From Afipia sp. OHSU_II-C1 (GTDB lineage Bacteria > Pseudomonadota > Alphaproteobacteria > Rhizobiales > Xanthobacteraceae): DNA of 64,000 bases. Positions 8,830 to 16,406 of this stretch are shown piece after piece. The notes below the pieces were generated by a model that was given only the letters and a program-made list of their open reading frames with translations, searched no databases and had not been told where the DNA came from. Location of the stretch: contig NZ_APJI01000007.1 in the NCBI RefSeq assembly GCF_000497575.1, positions 62,001-126,000 of the forward strand, written 5' to 3'. The position numbers and the translations under genes are program-made. How positions within the stretch are numbered: the stretch's first letter is position 1; each line of letters starts with the position of its first letter.

Positions 8830-9759
8830 TCAGGCCAGGTGATGCTTCATGGCGTCGATGATCCAGGTCCACTCCCGGTTCGGGCTGGTCTGCGGCGGCT
8901 GGCCTTTCATGATCGCCACAAGCTCCCAGTAACGCACCGCGCGGGCATCATGCGCAGCGTATCGGGTGCGTAGCCACGCCCTGTAATCGTCATCCGGCAC
9001 GCGGCCCATCACACGTGCGGAGGTTTCCAGCCACTCCTGCGCAAGCTCGCGGGCTCTTTCCGATTCCGGTCCAAACCCTTGCTCGATGGCGGCCTTTGCT
9101 TTCGCCACGAACGGATCGCCCGCGGCCTGCCAGGCGGAGAGATCGAAGTCGTTCTTGTTCCAGACTTCCTTCGCATTGGCGCGCATGGTGGCGACGAATT
9201 CCGGATCATCGAGGATGGCGGACAGTTCGATCCAGGCGTCGCACTGCTCGGGCGTCGGATTGTCCGGCAGTTCCGGCGTGCTGGCCTCGATCATCTGGCG
9301 CATCCATTCGGGATCGATGCGGACGTCCTGCGACACCTGGCTGTAGAAGCGTTCGATCACGTTGCGGCGTTCAAGGCGGGACAGATTGGTCATGGTCCAG
9401 AATCTCCTCAGGTCTGCTTCGGTGAGTTCGGGGGAGCGGAGTGCGGCGCGCAGCGCGGATGCCACGCGGCGCTGCGAGGCGATCTCGGCCTCGAGTGCGC
9501 GAAGCCGCAGCTTCAGCGCGTCGGTCAGCGACAGTTCGTGCGACAGCACCTCGCGAATGGCGTCGAGGCCGACGCCGGCGTCGCGCAGGCAGCGAATAAG
9601 ATCGAGACGGACGAGTTCCTCGTCAGTGAAGACGCGATAGCCGCTTTCGGTCCGCCCGGCGGGCGGCAACAATCCCTTGTCGGAATAGAAGCGCAGCCGG
9701 CGGACCGAAACGCCGCTCAGGCGCGCGGCCTCTCCAATGGTGTAGGTGCGATGTGTCAT
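8830..9759 (-). CDS. MerR-family regulator with TipAS effector domain
   Basis: A 309-residue regulator: N-terminal MerR helix-turn-helix and wing (TIGEAARLSGVSVRRLRFYSDKGLL), a coiled coil (about 80-115), and a large C-terminal TipAS-type antibiotic-recognition region (FYSQVSQDVRIDPEWMRQM onward). TipAL-like proteins sense thiopeptides or other drugs and activate a spaced promoter. No obvious efflux or modifying gene is adjacent. A MerR-type promoter directly precedes the ATG, and no Shine-Dalgarno is seen, so the mRNA may be leaderless and self-regulated. Confidence 0.88.
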   Translation of the reverse strand: MTHRTYTIGEAARLSGVSVRRLRFYSDKGLLPPAGRTESGYRVFTDEELVRLDLIRCLRDAGVGLDAIREVLSHELSLTDALKLRLRALEAEIASQRRVASALRAALRSPELTEADLRRFWTMTNLSRLERRNVIERFYSQVSQDVRIDPEWMRQMIEASTPELPDNPTPEQCDAWIELSAILDDPEFVATMRANAKEVWNKNDFDLSAWQAAGDPFVAKAKAAIEQGFGPESERARELAQEWLETSARVMGRVPDDDYRAWLRTRYAAHDARAVRYWELVAIMKGQPPQTSPNREWTWIIDAMKHHLA

Positions 9760-9765
9760 GGAAGC

Positions 9766-9796
9766 GTTGTGGGGCTTCCACCGGGTGGAGAGTCAA
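9766..9796 (-). promoter_or_regulatory. MerR-type promoter and dyad operator
   Basis: On the minus strand TTGACT (9791-9796) is separated by 19 bases from a poor -10 CACAAC (9766-9771). The spacer holds the perfect dyad TCCACC-C-GGTGGA (9777-9789). An overlong 19-base spacer filled by a dyad is the hallmark of MerR-activated promoters. Transcription would begin at or next to the ATG at 9759. Confidence 0.55.
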
Positions 9797-9854
9797 GGCT
9801 GGTCGCTGAAACAAATCCCGGTCACGACGTTCGATAATGTCGCAGGGGTGCGCG

Positions 9855-10622
9855 CTAGCCGTCCAGCACGATGGCGTGGATGTTGCGGCCGTAGTCCGGT
9901 TCCTTGCGGTGCGTGGTGCGGCGGTAGCTGAAGAACCGCTCGTCTGCGTAGGTATCGACCCCGACATCGTCGATCATCAGGATGCCCGCGCGCTCCAGCC
10001 GCTGGCGGATATAGCCGGCGAGATCGAACATCGCGTGGTCCGCGCGCGTCGAGGGAATGAAGAAACGCGCGTTGCCGGGCGCGCCATCCGAAAAGCGCGC
10101 GACGAATTCCGCGCCGACCTCGTAGCTCTGTTGCCGGATCAGCGGGCCGATCGCGGCGATGATGTTTGCGCGCGATGCGCCGAGGCCTTCCATCGCCGTA
10201 ATCGTGTTCTCAAGCACGCCGCCGATGGCGCCTTTCCAGCCGGAATGCGCTGCGCCGATCACGCGCTTGTCCGGATCGACAAACAGGATAGGCCCGCAGT
10301 CGGCGGCGGTGACGCCGAGCGCCAGTCCCGGCACGTTCGTCACCATCGCATCGGCCTTCGGTCGCGATGCCGTGTCCCACGGCGTGGTGGCAACCGCGAC
10401 ATCGGGCGAGTGAATCTGGAATACGGTGAGGAATTGCGGCGGCGTCACACCGAGATGCTCGGCCATGCGCCGGCGGTTTTCGATGACATGCGCCGGATCG
10501 TCATGCGAGCCGATGCCGCCGTTGAGGCTCTCATAGATGCCTGCCGAGACGCCGCCCTCGCGCGAAAAGAACGCGTGGCGCAGACCCGGCACAGCCGACA
10601 ACAGCGACGACGTGAATGTCAT
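9855..10622 (-). CDS. pgeF: Peptidoglycan editing factor, laccase-domain (YfiH) protein
   Basis: A cytoplasmic 255-residue protein of the multicopper-polyphenol-oxidase-like family. E. coli PgeF removes L-Ser wrongly incorporated in place of L-Ala in cell-wall precursors; other members act on purine nucleosides. The metal-site motifs VTAADCGPIL and AAHSGWKGAIGG are intact. Its ATG overlaps the stop of the MidA-like gene by four bases. The lgt-midA-pgeF order is typical of Rhizobiales and ties the protein to envelope biogenesis. Confidence 0.92.
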   Translation of the reverse strand: MTFTSSLLSAVPGLRHAFFSREGGVSAGIYESLNGGIGSHDDPAHVIENRRRMAEHLGVTPPQFLTVFQIHSPDVAVATTPWDTASRPKADAMVTNVPGLALGVTAADCGPILFVDPDKRVIGAAHSGWKGAIGGVLENTITAMEGLGASRANIIAAIGPLIRQQSYEVGAEFVARFSDGAPGNARFFIPSTRADHAMFDLAGYIRQRLERAGILMIDDVGVDTYADERFFSYRRTTHRKEPDYGRNIHAIVLDG

Positions 10623-11728
10623 GATTTCGTGTCCTGTTCGGACAGCGCGGCCAGTGTCTCGATCGCGGGATGCGAAATGCCGAGCACCTTGAACAGCGAG
10701 CCCATGCCTTCCGGGCTCGGGCCGGTGAGGCGGGCCAGTCCTGCGGTGATCAGCTTCTGGCCGTCTTCGGTCGCGTTTTTCATCAGCGCCTGCGCGCGGG
10801 TCTCGATGCCCAGACTCTTGAGGAACACGCCTTGCTCGACTGGACCGTGGGCGCGTGCGCCGACATCCTCGGCGGCGCGGGCCAGCGCCTGAAAATCCAC
10901 ATGCGCGGTCAGATCGGCGAGACCCGCATTGCGCAGCGGGTTGGTGTAGTTATGGCGGGCGACCGCCTGGAAGGTATCCCCGGCATCGCTGCGCAGATGG
11001 CCGTAGTCCATGATCAGCGCGGCGCCGCCCTGATCGCGGAGCCGGCGCGCGATGGTCATGATCTCGTTGTCGGGCCGCCATTCGAAGATCGCGCCATTGG
11101 GCGCGGCGCGCACCAGCGGCGGCAGCAGCACCTCGAATCGCGGGATCGGGTCCTTGGCGATGCCGTAGGCGAGAATGTCGTCATCGATCTCGATGACGCG
11201 CTCATGCCATCCGGTGTCCTGCTTGACCGCCTGATGGACCGGCAGCGCATCGAAGAACTCGTTGGCGAGAATGATCGCGGGGCCTTCCGGAACGTCCTCG
11301 ATCCGGTCGTACCATTCCACATAGGCCGCATCGGCCAGCTTCTCGCGCTGCTTGTCGCGCAGCCGCTCGCTGGCCTCGACCAGATGCACGGTGATCGCAT
11401 CATGAAACGCCGGCAGAATCCGCACCGCGCGCAGCGCGTCCGCCATCATGGTGCCGCGGCCCGGTCCGAGTTCGATGAACTTGACCTCCTGCGGCATGCC
11501 CATCGCATTCCACACCGATGCCGCCCACAGTCCGACCAGTTCGCCGAACATCTGGCTGACTTCGGGGGCGGTGATGAAATCGCCGTCGCGGCCGAGCGGA
11601 TCGCGCTTGAGGTAGTAGCCGTATTCCGGATGCGTCAAGCAGATCTGCATATACCGCGACACCGGCATCGGGCCATTCGCGGTGATCTGCTTTCTGATCA
11701 GGGTTTCCAGCGGCGAATAATCGGACAC
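10619..11728 (-). CDS. Class I SAM-dependent methyltransferase, MidA/NDUFAF7 family
   Basis: A 369-residue DUF185 protein. The SAM-binding motif I is ELGPGRG (86-92), and the family's N-terminal YMQICLTHPEYGYYLKRDPLG region is complete. In mitochondria NDUFAF7 dimethylates an arginine of complex I subunit NDUFS2; the bacterial homologue may do the same or methylate another protein, which is not settled. Its stop overlaps the pgeF start, so the two are coupled, and lgt lies 51 bases upstream. Confidence 0.92.
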   Translation of the reverse strand: MSDYSPLETLIRKQITANGPMPVSRYMQICLTHPEYGYYLKRDPLGRDGDFITAPEVSQMFGELVGLWAASVWNAMGMPQEVKFIELGPGRGTMMADALRAVRILPAFHDAITVHLVEASERLRDKQREKLADAAYVEWYDRIEDVPEGPAIILANEFFDALPVHQAVKQDTGWHERVIEIDDDILAYGIAKDPIPRFEVLLPPLVRAAPNGAIFEWRPDNEIMTIARRLRDQGGAALIMDYGHLRSDAGDTFQAVARHNYTNPLRNAGLADLTAHVDFQALARAAEDVGARAHGPVEQGVFLKSLGIETRAQALMKNATEDGQKLITAGLARLTGPSPEGMGSLFKVLGISHPAIETLAALSEQDTKS

Positions 11729-11779
11729 GGCGAACTTTCAAAAATCGGGAATCGCTAATTTAAGTATGATCTTACGTTA

Positions 11780-12628
11780 TTAAGCCGCTTTGGCCGCGCC
11801 GTCACCCGCCGTGCGCGGTCCGCGCCGCCATGCCGCGCCGATAAAGGCCAGGCCAGCAATGATCATCGGGACCGACAGGATCATGCCCATGGTCAGTCCG
11901 CCCCAAAGGAAGCCGAGCTGCGGATCGGGTTCGCGGAAAAACTCGCTGATGATGCGGGCTACGCCATAGAGCGCGGCGAATGCGCCGATGATCAGGCCGG
12001 GGCGCTTGAGCGCGCCGCCGCGGATCAGCAGCGCCAGGATGATGAAAAGAGCAATGCCTTCGAGTCCCGCTTCATAAAGCTGGCTTGGATGCCGCGGCAG
12101 CGGCCCGCCGTTCGGGAATACCATCGCCCACGGCACGCTGGCATCGGCGTGACGGCCCCACAGTTCGCTGTTGATGAAGTTCGCCAGACGTCCGAGCAGC
12201 AGGCCGATCGGGCCGACCGCGCAGGTCACGTCGCCCAGCGACAGCACCGAGATCTTCCGCTTCCAGCCGAACAGCAGCACTGCGATCACGCAGCCCATGA
12301 ACCCGCCGTGGAACGACATGCCGCCGGTCCAGAGCTTGAAGATCTCGGCGGGATGCTGCGCGAAGAAGCCGAGATTGTAGAACAGCACATAGCCGGTGCG
12401 TCCGCCGAGGATGATGCCGAGCGTCACCCACAGGATGAAATCGTCGAAATCCGTGACCGTGAACGGCGCCTTGCCGCCCCACAGCCGTTCGCTGCGGATG
12501 ATCCTGCGGGCATAGAGCCAGCCCAGCACGATGCCGCCGATATAGGCCAGCGCGTACCAGCGGATCGCAATCGGCCCGATGGCGATGGCGATGGGGTCGA
12601 AGACGGGGAACGCGATGGTCAGAAACAT
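11780..12628 (-). CDS. lgt: Prolipoprotein diacylglyceryl transferase
   Basis: Inner-membrane enzyme that transfers diacylglycerol from phosphatidylglycerol to the lipobox cysteine, the first step of lipoprotein maturation. About seven membrane spans are readable. The signature [14 protein letters not shown] and the HGGFMGC loop with its essential histidine are present. At 282 residues it has the usual length. It heads the minus-strand lgt-midA-pgeF run and diverges from the ubiK-like gene. Confidence 0.96.
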   Translation of the reverse strand: MFLTIAFPVFDPIAIAIGPIAIRWYALAYIGGIVLGWLYARRIIRSERLWGGKAPFTVTDFDDFILWVTLGIILGGRTGYVLFYNLGFFAQHPAEIFKLWTGGMSFHGGFMGCVIAVLLFGWKRKISVLSLGDVTCAVGPIGLLLGRLANFINSELWGRHADASVPWAMVFPNGGPLPRHPSQLYEAGLEGIALFIILALLIRGGALKRPGLIIGAFAALYGVARIISEFFREPDPQLGFLWGGLTMGMILSVPMIIAGLAFIGAAWRRGPRTAGDGAAKAA

Positions 12629-12809
12629 GGGCAGGCGATGTCCGGCGGGGCGCGAATCCTGACGTTGATTCCGCGAAATTTAGCCCCGGTTTGCGACAAG
12701 AATGCGCGTTTAACAATTCACGTGTTTCTTACATCTTGCGTCCCGGCAAGGCCATCACCATTGTCTGGGCACGTCAACTGCGGTAACCGGGGCCCTTCGG
12801 AGTGTGATG

Positions 12810-13073
12810 ATGACCCAGACCAGCAACCGTTTCTTCGACGAGATCGCGCGCTTGATGAATGACGCCGCCGGGGCCGCCTCGGGCGTGAAGCGCGAGATTG
12901 AAACCGTCGTGCGCAGCCAGGCCGAGCGCATCCTGCGCGATCTCGATCTCGTCAAGCGGGAGGAATTCGAGGCGGTGAAGGATATGGCGCGCCTCGCACG
13001 CGAGGAAAACGAGGCGCTGAAGACGCGCATCGCCGCGCTGGAGAAGAAGCTCGGTCCCGTCGCCGAAACCTGA
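12810..13073 (+). CDS. UbiK/BMFP-type accessory factor
   Basis: An 87-residue coiled-coil protein. It opens with an amphipathic membrane-binding segment (NRFFDEIARLMNDAAGAASG) and ends in a heptad-rich helix (REEFEAVKDMARLAREENEALKTRIAALEKKL), the layout of Brucella BMFP and E. coli UbiK, which assists aerobic ubiquinone synthesis. GTG (12804) and ATG (12807) lie just upstream in frame; the ATG at 12810, 8 bases from GGAG, is preferred. It diverges from lgt. Confidence 0.87.
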   Translation: MTQTSNRFFDEIARLMNDAAGAASGVKREIETVVRSQAERILRDLDLVKREEFEAVKDMARLAREENEALKTRIAALEKKLGPVAET

Positions 13074-13084
13074 GGCTGAACGCG

Positions 13085-13465
13085 TCACGCGTATTGCGCG
13101 ACGCCATTGCCGAACGACCAGTTTTCCTTCGCGACTTCCACCAGATTGATGAACACGTCCTCGCGGCGGATGTTCAGTTGCATGTGCAGGTCGTCGGCGA
13201 TGCGCCTGTAGAACGCCTTCTTCATGTCCACCGTTCGGCCCCCGTTCAGCGTAACCTGGATGAAGACGATGTCCTTGCTGTATTCGATGCCAAGATAGTT
13301 CTTCGGAAAATTCAGGTCTTCCGGTGCATGTTCGGTGATGACCTGAAACTTGTCATCGGCTGGCACGTTGATGGTTTCGGTCATCGCCTTGTAGATGATC
13401 TCGCCGATGGCCTTGCGATGTCCGGCCGGCTTTCCCTTCGCAAGATCGATGCGTACGAGCGGCAT
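13085..13465 (-). CDS. Tautomerase-superfamily protein
   Basis: A 126-residue member of the 4-oxalocrotonate tautomerase/MIF superfamily. After removal of Met the catalytic Pro would be the N-terminus (MPLVRIDL). The double beta-alpha-beta repeat is visible, with the second unit around DIVFIQVTLNGGRTVDMKKAFYRRIADDL. Such enzymes act on small keto-enol substrates in aromatic degradation. The substrate is not predictable. It is next to a MarR regulator and on the other side of that regulator from a second tautomerase. Confidence 0.85.
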   Translation of the reverse strand: MPLVRIDLAKGKPAGHRKAIGEIIYKAMTETINVPADDKFQVITEHAPEDLNFPKNYLGIEYSKDIVFIQVTLNGGRTVDMKKAFYRRIADDLHMQLNIRREDVFINLVEVAKENWSFGNGVAQYA

Positions 13466-13514
13466 GAGGCTTATTCCTTATCTTGAACGATGAATCCGTG
13501 CCCGACGGGTGGAG

Positions 13515-14000
13515 TCAGGCTTTCTTGTGCGTTTTGCGCTCGACAACCGGCCCTTCTGAATCGGTTGCGCCAGAGAGCGCCTGAAGCTTTTCAAGTGTGT
13601 CGATCAGCGGATCGCCCTTGCGGGCGGCGAAGATTTCCTTGGCGGACCCAAGGATCCGGTCCTGTGCGACCTGCCAGCTTGATGTCGCGGTATCGATCTT
13701 CCTGCCGCCGGCGCTGCTCAGGCGGATCTTTTTCTCGCGGCCGTCGTCGGTGTTTTGAAAGCTGACCCAGCCGTTGGCCGCGAGAACTTTCACGTTCCGG
13801 GAAATGGTGGTGGTGTCGAGGACGACCTCATCGGCGAGTTCGCTGAACGTCGCCGCGCCACCGAGGCGGCGCAGTGCGCGCAGCAGCGAGAACTGGGTGA
13901 TGCGGATGCCGTGATCCTTGAGCGCGGCATCATAGAGGCGCGTCAAGGCCCGCGAGGAACGGCGAAACTGGGTGCAGTAGCAATCGGTGAACATCGGCAT
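13515..14000 (-). CDS. MarR-family transcriptional regulator
   Basis: A 161-residue winged-helix protein. The HTH is FSELADEVVLDTTTISRNVKVLAANGWV, the wing follows as DDGREKKIRLSSAG, and an unusual N-terminal CYCTQFRR puts two cysteines (C7, C9) before helix 1, which could make it redox-responsive. The gene diverges from the tautomerase gene at 14124; the intervening region carries two TGCATATxCA-type sites. It probably represses both itself and the flanking tautomerases until a phenolic or related ligand binds. Confidence 0.9.
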   Translation of the reverse strand: MPMFTDCYCTQFRRSSRALTRLYDAALKDHGIRITQFSLLRALRRLGGAATFSELADEVVLDTTTISRNVKVLAANGWVSFQNTDDGREKKIRLSSAGGRKIDTATSSWQVAQDRILGSAKEIFAARKGDPLIDTLEKLQALSGATDSEGPVVERKTHKKA

Positions 14001-14029
14001 CCTTAGTCTGGGCTCAGCCTATGCGATAT

Positions 14030-14069
14030 TAGATGCATATACAATAAATAAAGCTTGCATATGCATCTA
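14030..14069. promoter_or_regulatory. Double operator of the MarR/tautomerase divergon
   Basis: TAGATGCATAT (14030-14040) and ATATGCATCTA (14059-14069) are perfect inverted arms. Each contains a palindromic core: TGCATATACA (14034-14043, imperfect) and TGCATATGCA (14056-14065, perfect). The core centres are 22 bases apart, two helical turns, so two dimers could bind the same face of the DNA. The MarR start is at 14000 and the tautomerase start at 14124. Confidence 0.65.
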
Positions 14070-14123
14070 TATGGGGTCACTTTCCGCCGGCAGAAGGGAT
14101 GTTGCATAAATCCGGAGGAACCG

Positions 14124-14573
14124 ATGCCGACCTATACTGTGACGACGGCAAACCTGACGCTCTCAGCCGCCCAGAAAGGGCAGATCGCCGAGGCGATCAC
14201 CGCGGCCCATCATGCCGCAACCGGCGCGCCGGCGTTCTTTGCGCAGGTGATTTTCCGCGCCCTCGAGAATGGCGAACATTTCATCGGCGGCAAGCCTAAC
14301 GCGCATCCGCACGTTTTCGTCCACGGCATGATCCGTTCGGGGCGAGGAATCGATGTGAAACAGAAGCTGATGGGCGAGGCGGCCGACAAGGTGCGAGGGG
14401 CTGCGGGCGTTGGCGCGGAGGATGTCTGGTTCTACATCCAGGACATCGACGCACCGCAGATGATCGAATTCGGCCGCTTCCTTCCCGAACCGGGCGCGGA
14501 AGACGCATGGCGAAAGGCCATCACGCCTGAGAAGCAGTCACAGCTTGGGAAAGCAGGGGTCAGGGTCTTGTGA
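14124..14573 (+). CDS. Tautomerase-superfamily protein
   Basis: A 149-residue tautomerase-like enzyme. The ATG at 14124 is chosen because GGAGG (14114-14118) sits 5 bases upstream and it places Pro2 (MPTYTVTT) as catalytic N-terminus; the frame is open 23 codons further up, through the operator. The second beta-alpha-beta unit is seen at HPHVFVHGMIRSGRGIDVKQKLMGEAADKV. The C-terminal extension (DIDAPQMIEFGRFLPEPG) suggests the cis-CaaD/Tautomerase_3-like subgroup. It is divergent from, and probably repressed by, the MarR protein. Confidence 0.85.
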   Translation: MPTYTVTTANLTLSAAQKGQIAEAITAAHHAATGAPAFFAQVIFRALENGEHFIGGKPNAHPHVFVHGMIRSGRGIDVKQKLMGEAADKVRGAAGVGAEDVWFYIQDIDAPQMIEFGRFLPEPGAEDAWRKAITPEKQSQLGKAGVRVL

Positions 14574-14671
14574 CGGCTCATGCCGACCATTTGAATCGAA
14601 ACGCTCCGGCTTTGCGCCAACGACGTTGACCAATCCGGTCCAGGATCGCGGTTTGGTTGCGAGGCTTAGCT

Positions 14672-15253
14672 GTGACTCCGTTCGATCGTACACATTTCTC
14701 CGAGGTTGAACGCGTCATCAAGGCGCCTTCACCGCGATGGGACAAGAAGATCGCCGCCGACCTTGTCACTGAAATGGAGGCCTTCTTCGGCAAGGTGGAT
14801 ACCATCCCGCAGATGAAGCAGGCGCTGGCGATCGCGGGCTATCAGGGACTTCAGCGGCAGATTGAACAGGCGGTCAAAGGCAAGACGCGCCTGGATGCGA
14901 TCCGTGCGATGGCGCATGCGATGCGTAGTTTTTCGCTTGGAAGTCCCGGCCTGGCCATTGCGTCGTTTCGCGACCCGGATGTCGACAATCCCGAGTATCA
15001 GAAGGCGGCGGGGCAACTGGCTCTGGTCGTGCTGCGCGTTTTTGCCGACGCAGGCGTCAGCGGCGAGGCTGCCAGACACGCGATCCGCATTCTCAAGAGC
15101 CTGGTTCGCGGCTTCGTCATCAACGAAATGTCGGCACCGGTCGCCCGCCCGATCGAATATCAAAAGAGCTACGTTTTCGCGGTCGAGATGTTCGTTCGCG
15201 GTTTGAGCGAGCTTCGGGACGCCAAGGAAGCCGACCGCGTCAGTCCAGTTTGA
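14672..15253 (+). CDS. TetR-like C-terminal (WHG-type) domain protein without a clear HTH
   Basis: A protein of about 193 residues (GTG at 14672; TTG at 14657 also possible). From ALAIAGYQGLQRQIEQAVKG to FAVEMFVRGLSEL it matches the ligand-binding half of TetR regulators with a WHG domain. The segment before it (KKIAADLVTEMEAFFGKVDTIPQMKQAL) resembles the end of a TetR HTH, but the first helices are absent and no strong ribosome site is visible. It may be a divergent regulator or a decayed one whose N-terminus was lost. No target is evident. Confidence 0.55.
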   Translation: MTPFDRTHFSEVERVIKAPSPRWDKKIAADLVTEMEAFFGKVDTIPQMKQALAIAGYQGLQRQIEQAVKGKTRLDAIRAMAHAMRSFSLGSPGLAIASFRDPDVDNPEYQKAAGQLALVVLRVFADAGVSGEAARHAIRILKSLVRGFVINEMSAPVARPIEYQKSYVFAVEMFVRGLSELRDAKEADRVSPV

Positions 15254-16247
15254 TCCCCGCGGTTTTGATGACCTTCTCCCACTTCGCGGTTTCGGAGGCG
15301 ACATAGGCCGCCATCTCCTGCGGCGTGCTTTGCAGCGGATCGATCCCGGCGTCGATCAGCTTCTGTTTGATCGTGGGATCGTTGACCGCCTTGAGATAAG
15401 CCTCGCGCAGCTTGGCAATGATGTCGGGCGAGACTTTCGCCGGCGCGGCGAAGCCCTGCCACGCCCACGCCTCGAAGCCCGGCACCGTGGCGGCAACGGC
15501 CGGCACGCCCGGCAAGCCGTAGAACTCGCCCGGCGAGCACACGCCGATGGCCTTGATCGACTTCAGGTTGAGCTGCGAGCGCGCGGTGGCGAAATCGACG
15601 AACATCATGCCGATCTGCCCGCCGGCGAGATCCTGAAGGGCCGGGCCAGCGCCCTTGTAGGGCACGTGATTGAGCTTGATGCCTGCGGACTGCGCGAACA
15701 GTTCAGCGGCGAGATGGAACGGCGAGCCCACGCCGGCGCTCGCATAGTCGATCGCGCCCGGCGCCTTCTTCGCGGCGTCGATCAGGGCCTGCACCGAATT
15801 GACGTTGAGCTTGTCGGTGTTGACCAGCAGCACGATGGCGAAGCGTCCGGTCAGGGAGATCGGCGCGAAGTCCTTCTGCGGATCGTAGGGCAGCTTCTGG
15901 TACAGGCTTCTGTTGGAGGCGTAGGTCGAGGTGTCGCCAAGGAGGAAGGTGTAGCCGTCGGGTTCGGCCTTGGACGCGGCTTCGGCCCCGATCTGCGTTC
16001 CGGCGCCGGGGCGATTCTCCACCACGAGCTGCTGACCGAGGGTTGTGCTCATGGACGCCGCCACCAGCCGCGCAAAGAAATCCGTGCCGCCGCCGGCTGC
16101 ATAGGGGACGATGAGGTGAACCGGCCGTGCTGGGTAGGAGGCCTGTGCCCAGGCCGGCGCAGCCAGACCAGAGGGCACAGCCAGACCCGCGCCGAAGGCC
16201 GCGGCGGTGGTCATGAATGAACGGCGGGTCAGCGTCTCGGTCGGCAT
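15240..16247 (-). CDS. Bug-type tripartite tricarboxylate transporter substrate-binding protein
   Basis: An exported periplasmic binding protein of 335 residues. The start ATG at 16247 has AGGAGG upstream and gives a Tat-like signal (TRRSFMTTAAAFGAG...) ending near AWAQA. The mature part begins with YPARPVHLIVPYAAGGGTD and has the family marks PGAGTQIG and FHLAAELF. Bug proteins capture small carboxylates for TctAB-type transporters; no tctA/tctB is in the window, so it is an orphan, as is common. Its end overlaps the TetR-like gene by 14 bases. Confidence 0.92.
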   Translation of the reverse strand: MPTETLTRRSFMTTAAAFGAGLAVPSGLAAPAWAQASYPARPVHLIVPYAAGGGTDFFARLVAASMSTTLGQQLVVENRPGAGTQIGAEAASKAEPDGYTFLLGDTSTYASNRSLYQKLPYDPQKDFAPISLTGRFAIVLLVNTDKLNVNSVQALIDAAKKAPGAIDYASAGVGSPFHLAAELFAQSAGIKLNHVPYKGAGPALQDLAGGQIGMMFVDFATARSQLNLKSIKAIGVCSPGEFYGLPGVPAVAATVPGFEAWAWQGFAAPAKVSPDIIAKLREAYLKAVNDPTIKQKLIDAGIDPLQSTPQEMAAYVASETAKWEKVIKTAGIKLD

Positions 16248-16357
16248 GGGCGTCCTCCTGCGCGGCCGATGCGGTGCCGGCACGCGTCCTGAATTGGTTG
16301 CAGCTGCATCCAATCGCGAGAACGAGCCAAAAGCAATATTGCTGAGGCAAGCAAAAG

Positions 16358-16386
16358 CGTCGTCCCGGCGAAGGCGGGGATGACCC
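16358..16386. repeat. Single half of palindromic repeat family B
   Basis: CGTCGTCCCGGCGAAGGCGGGGATGACC lies between the Bug-type gene and the HD-GYP gene. It is a short hairpin of the same type as the copies at 5855-5977, here without its inverted mate. Confidence 0.6.
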
Positions 16387-16406
16387 TGAAGGCTATTCGC
16401 GGTTTC

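Noticed and set aside
13085-16247. Genomic island with integrase or tRNA target
   Set aside because: No integrase, transposase, tRNA gene or flanking direct repeat was found, so only a weak accessory-region reading is kept.
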